A stretch of DNA of 49,557 bases from Symbiodinium natans (Eukaryota > Sar > Dinophyceae > Suessiales > Symbiodiniaceae). The notes below the pieces were generated by a model. It was given only the letters and a program-made list of their open reading frames with translations. It ran no database searches and was not told where the DNA came from. Within the stretch, counting starts at the first letter, position 1, and the number at the start of each line of letters is the position of its first letter. Of the stretch, positions 22,237 through 31,117 are shown piece after piece. The stretch spans positions 659,495 through 709,051 of the forward strand of contig CAJNDS010001247.1 of NCBI GenBank assembly GCA_905221605.1, written 5' to 3'. The position numbers and the translations under genes are program-made.

Positions 22237-22760
22237 ACTTTAATGGGGAACGTGGCCATTGGCAAAAAAACCGTGGACATTGGCAAAAAAGCCGTGGCCA
22301 TTGGCAAAAAAGCCGTGGCCATTGGCAAAAAAGCCGTGGCCATTGGCAAATTCGCCAATGGCCACGGGAAAGTTGCCAATGGCCACGGCTTTTTTGCCAA
22401 TGGCCACCAATGTCATTAAGGTTGGTCGCCAAAATGGGTATTTCAAACCCAATTCGCACAAAATGCCCCCCAACCTTAATGGGGAACGTGGCCATTGGCA
22501 AAAAAGCCGTGGCCATTGGCAACTTTTCGGGCTTTTTGCCAATGGCCACGGCTTTTTTGCCAATGGCCACGTTCCCCATTAAGGTTGGGCCCCAACCTTA
22601 ATGGGGGCCGGGGCCATTGGCAAAAAAGCCGTGGCCATTGGCAAAAAAGCCGTGGCCATTGGCAAGTGGCATTTGCCAATGGCCACGGCTTTTTTGCCAA
22701 TGGCCACGGCTTTTTTGCCAATGGCCACGGCTTTTTTGCCAATGGCCACGGCTTTTTTGC
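22237..22760. repeat. Inverted-repeat hairpin array 2 (GGCCATTGGCAAAAAAGCCG type)
   Basis: A 21-bp unit in direct runs and in inverted runs. One module is bounded by CCTTAATGGGGAACGTGGCC and its reverse complement (about 22473-22588). The left edge reads, on the minus strand, TTTAAATTATTATATGAAAG then AGAGGGTTTAGGG. Open frames here are repeat artefacts. Confidence 0.9.
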
Positions 22761-22990
22761 CTTTTTTTTGCCCCCCACCCCCCCCTCACTCACCACCCCC
22801 CACCCCCCACCCCCCCCTAACCCCCCCCCACCCCCACCCCACCCCCCAACCCCCCACCCCCCCCCACCCCCCCCCCACCACCCCCCCCCAACCCCCCCCC
22901 GGCACCACCCCCCACCCCCCACCCCCAACACACCCCAACCCCCCCCCCCCCACAACACCCCCTGCCCCCCCCTACCCCCCCCACCCCCAT
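22761..22990. repeat. C-rich strand-asymmetric tract
   Basis: About 230 bp of almost only C with A and rare T on the plus strand, G-rich on the other. Long Pro- or Gly-only frames result. Could form i-motif/G-quadruplex structures; a similar C tract follows the gap at 24558-24606. Confidence 0.85.
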
Positions 22991-24457
22991 GCCCCCTTCC
23001 CTCTTCTGGCCCAGACCCCCATTCTGGGCTTGAAAACCTGGGTCTGAGCCAGATCCAGATGAAGGCTTTGCGGGGCCGGGAATGCGGCGGCCCCTTCTTA
23101 GTGTTTGTCATCTTGGGTGGTCCGAGGGTGGGGTGGGGAAAAGCAACTTCCGGACCCCCATTCTGGGGTTGGAAACCTGGATGAGGGCTTCGCAAGCAAG
23201 AGAGAGAACGAATACGGGTAGTTGGTTCTAGGGTGGGTTGGGGATTGGCTCGAACTGGAATGGTTGGAGGGTGGGGTGGGGGGAAAACAAAACATTTTTT
23301 GTCAATCCGGACCAACACTTTTGGTTCTACCTTCGGTCTGGGGAAAGCAAGCGCGAAGACAAGAGGCATGCGACAAAACCGACGAGCACGAAGGGAGGGG
23401 ACATACGACAAACCCTAAGAGCGCGAAGGGAAGGGACATGCGACGAATCTGTAGACCTTTCATCAAACCATACGAGCACGAAGGGAGTGGACATACGACA
23501 AGCCCTACGAGCACGAAGGGAGGCATAAGACAAACCCTAAGAGCACGAAGGGAGAGGGCGTACGACAAACCTGTAGACCTCTCGTCAAACCCTACGAGCA
23601 CGAAGGGAGGGGACATACGACAAACCTCGAAATAAACCCGTACATTTCTCAATGTTTTAGGATTCTCTGCAAGCAGAAGGAAAGGGACATACGACAAAGC
23701 CGACGAGCACGAAGGGAGGGGACATACGACAAACCCTAAGAACACCAAGGGAGGGGACGTACGACAAACCTGTAGACCTCTCATCAAACCCTACGAGCAC
23801 GAAGGGAGGGGACATACGACAAACCCTACGAGCACGAAGGGAGGGGACATACGGCAAACCTCTGAAAATACAATCTCAGTTTCTTAATTCTTGGGATTCT
23901 TTGCAAGAAGACGAAGAGGGACACACGACAAAGCCGACGAGCACGAAGAGAGGCGACATACGACAAAATCTAAGAGCACGAAGGGAGGGGACGTGCGACA
24001 AACCTGTAGACCTCTCATCAAACCCTACGAGCATGAAGGGACGGACATACGACAAACCCTACGAGCACGAAGAGAGGGGACAAACGACAAACCTCTAGGC
24101 CTCTCATCAAACCCTACGAGCAGGAGCCAACATGAGGCGAGGTCACCGGGGCACTAATTGGAAAGCAACCATGTGGAAGCCAGGCAGCTTAAAGTGTGCC
24201 AAACACAATCAACAAGACGGCCAAAAATAGGCAGGGTCACCGGGGAAAACGAACACGAGCAAAGTGAATATGAGCAGAGAGAGAGAACGAATACGAGTAG
24301 ACTGACATCGAGCAGAGAGAGAACGAATACGAGCAGAATGAATACGAGCAGAAAGAGAACGAGTACGAGCAGACTCAGTACGAGCAGAAAGACAGCGAAA
24401 ACGAGCGGACTGAAATCGAGCAGAGAGAGAGAACGAACACGCGCAGAAAGAGCACGA
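22991..24457. repeat. Segmental duplication, left copy
   Basis: From TTCCCTCTTCTGGCCCAG to the gap, this is nearly identical to 24607-25827, with only a handful of substitutions seen and about 248 bp extra (near 23417-23666). Inside is a 35-bp tandem repeat with core GAGCACGAAGGGAGGGGACA and TACGACAAACCCT. Confidence 0.9.
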
Positions 24458-24557
24458 NNNNNNNNNNNNNNNNNNNNNNNNNNNNNNNNNNNNNNNNNNN
24501 NNNNNNNNNNNNNNNNNNNNNNNNNNNNNNNNNNNNNNNNNNNNNNNNNNNNNNNNN
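24458..24557. other. Assembly gap (100 N)
   Basis: Exactly 100 N, the usual length for a gap of unknown size. Near-identical sequence on both sides suggests the local order is unreliable. Confidence 0.98.
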
Positions 24558-24606
24558 CCCCCCCCCCCCCCCCCCCACCCCCCCCCCCCCCCCACCTACC
24601 CCCCCC

Positions 24607-25827
24607 GCCCCCTTCCCTCTTCTGGCCCAGACCCCCATTCTGGGCTTGAAAACCTGGGTCTGAGCCAGATCCAGATGAAGGCTTTGCGGGGCCGGGAATG
24701 CGGCGGCCCCTTCTTAGTGTTTCTCATCTTGGGTGGTCCGAGGGTGGGGTGGGGAAAAGCAACTTCCGGACCCCCATTCTGGGGTTGGAAACCTGGATGA
24801 GGGCTTCGCAAGCAAGAGAGAGAACGAATACGGGTAGTTGGTTCTAGGGTGGGTTGGGGATTGGCTCGAACTGGAATGGTTGGAGGGTGGGGTGGGGGGA
24901 AAACAAAACATTTTTTGTCAATCCGGACCAACACTTTTGGTTCTACCTTCGGTCTGGGGAAAGCAAGCGCGAAGACAAGAGGCATGCGACAAAACCGACG
25001 AGCACGAAGGGAGGGGACATACGACAAACCCTAAGAGCGCGAAGCAGAAGGAAAGGGACATACGACAAAGCCGACGAGCACGAAGGGAGGGGACATACGA
25101 CAAACCCTAAGAACACCAAGGGAGGGGACGTACGACAAACCTGTAGACCTCTCATCAAACCCTACGAGCACGAAGGGAGGGGACATACGACAAACCCTAC
25201 GAGCACGAAGGGAGGGGACATACGGCAAACCTCTGAAAATACAATCTCAGTTTCTTAATTCTTGGGATTGTTTGCAAGAAGACGAAGAGGGACACACGAC
25301 AAAGCCGACGAGCACGAAGAGAGGCGACATACGACAAAATCTAAGAGCACGAAGGGAGGGGACGTGCGACAAACCTGTAGACCTCTCATCAAACCCTACG
25401 AGCATGAAGGGACGGACATACGACAAACCCTACGAGCACGAAGAGAGGGGACATACGACAAACCTCTAGGCCTCTCATCAAACCCTACGAGCAGGAGCCA
25501 ACATGAGGCGAGGTCACCGGGGCACTAATTGGAAAGCAACCATGTGGAAGCCAGGCAGCTTAAAGTGTGCCAAACACAATCAACAAGACGGCCAAAAATA
25601 GGCAGGGTCACCGGGGAAAACGACACGAGCAAAGTGAATATGAGCAGAGAGAGAGAACGAATACGAGTAGACTGACATCGAGCAGAGAGAGAACGAATAC
25701 GAGCAGAATGAATACGAGCAGAAAGAGAACGAGTACGAGCAGACTCAGTACGAGCAGAAAGACAGCGAAAACGAGCGGACTGAAATCGAGCAGAGAGAGA
25801 GAACGAACACGCGCAGAAAGAGCACGA
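24607..25827. repeat. Segmental duplication, right copy
   Basis: Second copy of 22991-24457, lacking about 248 bp. It continues past the point where the left copy is cut by the gap, into the full minisatellite. Confidence 0.9.
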
Positions 25828-26400
25828 ACACGAGCAGAAAGAGAACGAACACGAGCAAAATGAATATGAGCAGAAAGAGAACGAATACGAGCAGATTGAC
25901 ATCGAGCAGAGAGAGAACGAATACGAGCAGAATGAATACGAGCAGAAGAGAACGAGTACGAGCAGACTCAGTACGAGCAGAAAGACAGCGAAAACGAGCG
26001 GACTGAAATGGAGCAGAGAGAGAACGAATACGTGCAGAAAAAGCACAAATACGAGCAGAAAGAGAACGAACACGAGCAAAATGAATATGAGCAGAAAGAG
26101 AACGAATACGAGCAGAATGATTACGAGCAGAGAGAGAACGAAGACGAGCAGACTGAAATCGAGCAGAGAGAGAGAGAACGAATACGAACAGAATGAATAC
26201 GAGAAGAAAAACAACGAAAACGAGCGGACTGAAATCGAGCAGAGAGAGAACGAATACGAGCAGAATGAATACGAGCAGAACGAGAACGAACACGAGACGA
26301 GCAGATCAGAAAAAGAACGAATACGAGCAGAAAGAAACGCATACGAGCAGAATGGAAACCAAGCAGAATGACAAAAAACACGAGCAGAATGAATAAATGA
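25620..26400. repeat. Composite minisatellite, alternating 21-bp and 15-bp units
   Basis: Units such as CGAGCAGAAAGAGAACGAAT (21 bp with the next A) alternate with CGAGCAGAATGAATA (15 bp). All lengths are multiples of three, so frames stay open on both strands. A truncated part is at 24240-24457. Not considered a gene, though an N/E/Y/Q-rich protein cannot be fully excluded. Confidence 0.85.
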
Positions 26401-26436
26401 GGTTGGAGGACAGGGCTTGCTGAGGAAAAATGTGAA

Positions 26437-26545
26437 CTTTATATTTCTTAATGTTTTGGGATTCTCTGGGTGGGTGGGTTTTTTTCTAGAGTCCAGACAG
26501 AGGCTCTACTAGAGATTGCTCGACCCAGAGCTGCTGAACCCTAAA
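26437..26545. repeat. Dispersed repeat, pair with 19058-19165
   Basis: Second copy of the same module, at the right edge of the 24.2-26.4 kb minisatellite. Confidence 0.6.
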
Positions 26546-26764
26546 TCCTAAACCCTAAACCCTAAACCCTAAACAAGTGGACTGGAGAGTGTGCAGCCTA
26601 AAGCCTTCTGCCTGTTAAGGTGCCAAGCAACGACACGGCTTCAGACCTTACTCATAGCCCCTAAACCCCTAAACCCCAAACCCTAAACCCTAAACCCCAA
26701 ACCCTAAACCCCAAACCCTAAACCCTAAACCCTACACCCTAGAACCCTAGACCCTATGATCTAA

Positions 26765-26888
26765 ACCCTAACCACGAAAGAAATGTCGGAAGCGCCTCGC
26801 GCATGTCTGCGCGAGCGGACAGGGCCTCGCACAGCACCAGCGAGGGCAGGTTGCCCTGCACGACCTTTTGAGCAAGGAACTGCTTGTT
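26765..26888 (-). CDS. Candidate exon, unidentified
   Basis: A 41-codon minus-strand frame: QFLAQKVVQGNLPSLVLCEA, then LSARADMREALPTFLSWL. GC-rich third positions, helical, among the most convincing islands. CCCTAAA left, TTTAGGG right. No family recognised. Confidence 0.45.
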
Positions 26889-26976
26889 GGGGGGTTTAGG
26901 GTTTAGGGTTTAGGGTTTAGGGTTTAGGGCTTAGGGCTTAGGGCTTAGGGTGTAGGAGTTCCTAAGCCCTAAGCCC

Positions 26977-27213
26977 TCAGAATGGTGTGTAGTTGGAGTG
27001 GAAGGTGGTCCCATGTTCGATTGTGGTGTATGGGATCGGCCGCCAGTACCCCAAGGTCACCCAGGTGTCCGGATCATTCGTGACCTTCCGAATCATGGGG
27101 CGATCTACCAACTTGGCTGTGCACCGTTTACGGTCTCGCGCGGCCGCGAAGGCAAGGAACTTTCTCCAGCACTTGGCATCCCCCCAGCACCAAAACCACT
27201 TCGAAACAAACAA
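26977..27213 (-). CDS. Candidate exon, Trp-rich, unidentified
   Basis: 78 codons open on the minus strand, with KWFWCWGDAKCWRKFLAFAA near the start and DPDTWVTLGYWRPIPY later. A pyrimidine-rich stretch and CGAAG precede it, giving a possible acceptor. The plus strand is open over the same span, so strand choice rests on context. Confidence 0.4.
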   Translation of the reverse strand: MFVSKWFWCWGDAKCWRKFLAFAAARDRKRCTAKLVDRPMIRKVTNDPDTWVTLGYWRPIPYTTIEHGTTFHSNYTPF

Positions 27214-28589
27214 TCCTAAACCCTGCCCTCCCTAAACTCGAACCTTAAACCCTAAACCCTAAACCCTAAACCCTAAACCCTAAACCCTAAACCCTAAACC
27301 CTGAACCCTAAACCCTAAACCCTAAACCCTAAACCCTGAACCTAAACCCTAGAGGTTCAGGGTTTAGGGTTGAGGGAGAAACGCTATGCCACCGATAAAG
27401 CCAACACTGATCAGAAAGTTAGACTTGTGAGTACACACAAATACGCCCAGATATCGTCGGCTCTGCAAGTTACTGCAGGGTCCATGTTGCGTGCCTGCTT
27501 GAAGGCTCATGTGCTTAAGTAGTGCGATATTACTACAAAAAGGCTTAAGGCTTGCGGTCTCTGATGTTGAGTTTGGAGGTTGAGAGATTTAAGGTCTTGA
27601 GAAACTTGCGAGGGATCTGAGGTTTCCACACTTGCCTTCGAGCCCCTCACATAAGGATTTAGGGTTCAGGGTTTAGGGTTTAGGGTTTAGGTTTTAGGGT
27701 TTAGGGTTTAGGGTTTAGGGTTTAGGGTTTAGGGTTTAGGGTTTAGGGTTTAGGGTTTAGGGTTTAGGGTTTAGGGTTTTAGGGTGCGTTGATTTCCATG
27801 TGAGTCAGTCAAACCCTAAACCCTAAACACGAAACCCCAGGAAAATTTGTTGAGGCGTGGGCTCTAGGAGGGTTTGGGGCAGTTTGGGGATGTGGGGCTT
27901 CAGAAACCGGGGCTTAAGGTCGTTCAAGGCTTAAGACCTGAATCATACTTTAAGGGTTTAGGGCTTTCGGGTTTCGGGTTTAGGCTTTAGGGTTCAGACC
28001 TTAAACCCTAAACCCTAAACCCTAAACCCAAAGCCTAAACCTAAGCCCTTGAAGGATTTTGAGGGCTTTTGGTCCAGATCCGGCCTGGCGATGGTGGCAT
28101 CGGACCACCACCGAGCTCGCCAAGCGGGCGAGGCGAACGGTCTGCGTCAGTTCAGCGCTTCCCTCAACCCTAAACCCTAAACCCTAAACCCTAAACCCTA
28201 AACCCTAAACCCTAAACCCTAAATCAATAACCCTAAACCCTAAACCCTAAACCCTGAATTCTAAAGCCCAAACCCTCAACCCTCAACCCTCAACCCTAAA
28301 CCCTAAACCCTAAACCCTAAACCCTAAACCCTAAACCCTAAACCCTAAACCCTAAACCCTAAACCCTGAACCCTGAACCCTGAACCCTGACCCTGTTCTC
28401 AAGCACAAAGCCCTACCTTAAACTTGAACCTAGAAGCCAGAAACCCTGGGGCCGGGAGGGTAGCAGGCTCGCTGCAAGAAGAGTTGGGGCGCCCAAGGGC
28501 GCCTATCATCGAGGGTTTAGGGTTTAGGGTTTCGAGTTTAGGGTTCATTAGGGTTTAGGGTTTAGGGTTTGGGGTTTGGGGTTTAGGGT

Positions 28590-28781
28590 TTAGGGTTTCG
28601 AAGTCAGGCTCAGACAACACTCCTTCACCGGCAGTCCGGGAAGCCAGGCTCCTTCGCTTGCGCGCGCATGCGCGATGACCCTCCGCAGGTACATGAAGTG
28701 ATGCATCCTCAGGACGCCCAGCAAGAGGGGCGCCACCTCAAGGTGCGTCATGCGCTGACGACGGTAATGGAGAGATCGCAA
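28590..28781 (-). CDS. Candidate exon, unidentified
   Basis: Minus-strand frame includes HLEVAPLLLGVLRMHHFMYL followed by RRVIAHARASEG and a C-rich end. TTTAGGG arrays on both sides. No family recognised. Confidence 0.35.
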   Translation of the reverse strand: MRSLHYRRQRMTHLEVAPLLLGVLRMHHFMYLRRVIAHARASEGAWLPGLPVKECCLSLTSKP

Positions 28782-29245
28782 GAGATGGTTTAGGGTTTGG
28801 GGTTTAGGGTTTAGGTTTGAGGGTTAGGGTTTAGGGTTTAGGGTTTAGGGTTTAGGGTTTGGGGTTTGGGGTTTGGGGTTTGGGGTTTGGGGTTTAGGGT
28901 TTAGGGTTTAGGGTTTAGGGTTTAGGGTTTGGGGTTTAGGGTTTAGGGTTTAGGGTTTAGGCTTTAGAATTTAGGGTTTGGGGTTTAGGGTTTAGGGTTT
29001 AGGGTTTAGGGTTTAGGGTTTAGGGTTTAGGGTTTAGGGTTTAGGGTTTAGGGTTTAGGGTTTAGGGTTTAGGGGTCCCTGCCATAGAGGGCGCCCACTC
29101 AAGCACAGCGCAGCACTCGTCGAGGATGCCCCTCTTTCAACCGGATGGGTGGCCTCATCCACATCCTTAAACCCTAAACCCTGAACCCTAAACCCTGAAC
29201 CCTGAACCCTAAACCCTAAACCCTAAACCCTAGACCTAAACCCTT

Positions 29246-29356
29246 TAAGGATTTGGAGGGTTTTTGGATAAGCAGCAAGCTGTTGAAGAACCACAAGGCT
29301 AGACCCTGACACCGCCGGCACACTCCACTCAGGAGGTTGTTCAGATCTGCCTTGAA
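29246..29356 (-). CDS. Candidate exon, unidentified
   Basis: Minus-strand frame starts FKAD then LNNLLSGVCRRCQGLALWFF and NSLLLIQKPSK. GTTCAAG|G is a possible acceptor, and the end meets a GTTTAGG repeat. Confidence 0.4.
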
Positions 29357-29429
29357 CTAAACCCTAAATCCTAAACCCTAAACCCTAAACCCTAAACCCT
29401 AAATCCTAAACCCCTGAACCCTAAACCCT

Positions 29430-29486
29430 GAAACGAACCAGCGCCATGTTAAAATCGAGATCAGTCTGAAGGAGACCACTCCGCAG
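29430..29486 (-). CDS. Candidate exon, unidentified
   Basis: Minus-strand frame LRSGLLQTDLDFNMALVRFR ends at CAGG|GTTTAGGG. It follows the 29636-29679 island and precedes 29246-29356 in gene orientation. Confidence 0.35.
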
Positions 29487-29635
29487 CTTAGGGTTTAGGG
29501 TTTAGGGTTTGGAGTTTAGGGTTTAGGGTTTTAGGGTTTAGGGGTTGAGGGTTTAGAGTTTAGGGTTTAGGGTTTAGGGTTTAGGGTTTCGGGTTTCGGG
29601 TTTAGGCTTTACCCCCTCTCCCTGAAAACCCCAAC

Positions 29636-29679
29636 CCCGGCTCCTCCACATCGGTCACGGCGGCGTCCTCCGCGAGGCC
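29636..29679 (-). CDS. Candidate 44-nt exon with good splice sites
   Basis: Minus strand: TATCCTCAG|GG acceptor, frame LAEDAAVTDVEEP, then GG|GTTGGGG donor. Acidic segment. Confidence 0.35.
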
Positions 29680-29804
29680 CTGAGGATACGGTCTAAATGT
29701 CCTAAACCAGACCCTTGACCCTGTTGCCAGAGGTTTGGGGTTTAGGGTTTAGGGTTTAGGGTTTAGGGTTTGGGGTTAGGGTTTAGGGTTTAGGGTTTAC
29801 GGGT

Positions 29805-29952
29805 TTGAGCTATAAGAATTGGGTTGACACGAGGCATCGAGAAGATGTGATTGTCCTGAAGGGTCAAGCCAAGGACAAGACAAAAACGAGAGAAACCCTA
29901 AATAAGAAGCCCACCTGGATTACTGGGGGACTGTCAACAAGATCATACTGAT
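29805..29952 (+). CDS. Candidate plus-strand exon, unidentified
   Basis: About 48 codons open on the plus strand (SYKNWVDTRHREDVIVLKGQ, then AKDKTKTRETLNKKPTW) to a TGA. Lys/Thr-rich. A minus-strand frame is also open over part of it. Confidence 0.25.
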
Positions 29953-30696
29953 GTGTAGAAAACATTAAGTTGTACACCCTTTTAAAATTGCAGACAGGAG
30001 TCCCAAAAGCCTGCGGATCACCAATAGGGTCTAGTTTTCATGAGATCTTGAATTAAGGGGTGGAAGGAGGGACCCCTAGAAGGTACCCTTAATCCTAACC
30101 ACAAAAAATACCTCATATAGCCCCTATATACCGAAGTAGCCTGAAAAATATCCCCTAAGTAACCCCCAAGGTCCCTTGTGAGGGTTGGACTGAACCCTGA
30201 ACCCACGCCTGAAACCCTCGACCCCAAGCCCGGATGAGCCCTGAATTATCCTACACCTGAAACCCTAAACCCTAAACCTCCTCCACCCTAAACTCCCCAA
30301 GCACGCCACCCGCGCCTGGCTCAGCAGGGAGAAGATCTGCGAAATCGGAGACGGTCGGAGGACACCATCAGCCTCGGCCCGCCCTTTACGCTAGGGCTTA
30401 GGGTTTAAAGTGGGTTTAGGGTTTAGGGTTTGGGGTTTAGGATGTACGGTTTAGGGTTTAGGGTCAACCCTAAAACTGGAGCCTGTAAACCCCGGACCCT
30501 AAACCCGAAACGTGCTGATTGATGGCAAGGTCCACAATTGAACAGCAAGCCCCACGACGCCCTATTGCTTCTATCGCTCGACCTTCAGTACCCCAATCCG
30601 AAACCCTTGACCCACCAGACCCTAAGGTTTGGGGTTTAGGGCTTAGGGTTTAGGGGGTTTAGGGTTTAGGGGGTTTAGGGTTTAGGGATTAGGGTT

Positions 30697-30701
30697 TAGG
30701 G
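30697..30701. repeat. Target-site duplication, left (TAGGG)
   Basis: TAGGG directly precedes the left LTR and the same five bases directly follow the right LTR. Because the target is a TTTAGGG array a match by chance is easy, but removing the element and one copy restores the heptamer phase exactly, which supports a 5-bp duplication as usual for copia elements. Confidence 0.7.
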
Positions 30702-30931
30702 TTCGGGGGGCAACCGAAGGGGGACGAGAAACCAAACAGTCAACCCCAACAGAAACCCTTGATTCCCCTGGAACAACCAACAACAAAACCCAAAGAACAA
30801 CCAAACACACCTTTTCTGTAGGGCGCATTGCCCAGGGTCTTGAGCCTTGAGCCAAACATGATTTCCGGGTTTGTTAACCCTTTCAACTCCCAACACTAAC
30901 TCTTTTCTACAATACCAGCAGCAGCTCCGCA
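30702..30931 (-). repeat. 3' LTR of the copia element
   Basis: Second 230-bp copy of the terminal direct repeat, ending at the GCA of 30929-30931 where the match to the other LTR stops. It carries the same spliced-leader-like 11-mer (30846-30856, element strand). It should supply the polyadenylation region. The outer flank is a TTTAGGG array. Confidence 0.95.
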
Positions 30932-30944
30932 CTCCCCCTGTCCT
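30932..30944 (-). promoter_or_regulatory. Polypurine tract
   Basis: On the element strand the bases directly before the 3' LTR read AGGACAGGGGGAG, twelve purines with one C. Its place next to the LTR fits the primer for plus-strand DNA synthesis. Confidence 0.75.
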
Positions 30945-31117
30945 AGGATTTCCTAGGACACATTGGAGGTGCAGATCCTTGGCCAAAAACCACCGTTTAG
31001 GCAGCAGCCAGCTGCTTGAAATGCACATTATGGTTTTACGTCTTCCAGGACAAACCTTCAGCTCATTGGCCGAATCCCTTACCATTGAGGATTTCTTCAC
31101 CTCGAACTTGAAAAAGT

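Larger units (their letters stand above)
19506..22237. other. Telomere-like arrays, C26A9 tract, microsatellite and spacers
   Basis: Arrays 19520-20095, C26A9 at 20401-20435, AT/AAT microsatellite to 20545, a coding-like stretch on the minus strand at 20575-20645 (ALQLARVGGVVGGFLRRATR) ending at a GG|GTAGG donor, arrays to 21.57 kb, and 21.8-22.13 kb with open frames on both strands but no recognisable product. Confidence 0.55.
26546..30697. other. Telomere-like arrays with minus-strand coding-like islands
   Basis: Islands at 26.8, 27.1, 28.7, 29.3, 29.45 and 29.65 kb are listed separately. 27390-27540 is open on both strands. 28048-28150 reads LTQTVRLARLASSVVVRCHH on the minus strand. 30020-30190 is a degenerate repeat-like spacer. 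The array at 30600-30701 is the target of the copia insertion. Confidence 0.55.

Noticed and set aside
22193-23411. Long open frames rich in Pro, Gly, Trp or His on both strands
   Set aside because: They arise from the 21-bp hairpin repeat and the C-only tract; composition and mirrored openness show repeat artefacts.
25620-26400. CRISPR-like alternation of short repeats
   Set aside because: There are no unique spacers; both unit types are repeats and the setting is eukaryotic.
30018-30227. 69-codon minus-strand frame
   Set aside because: It lies in a spacer related to other degenerate repeats (TAGCCCCTAAGG-like blocks) and has no coding-like features.
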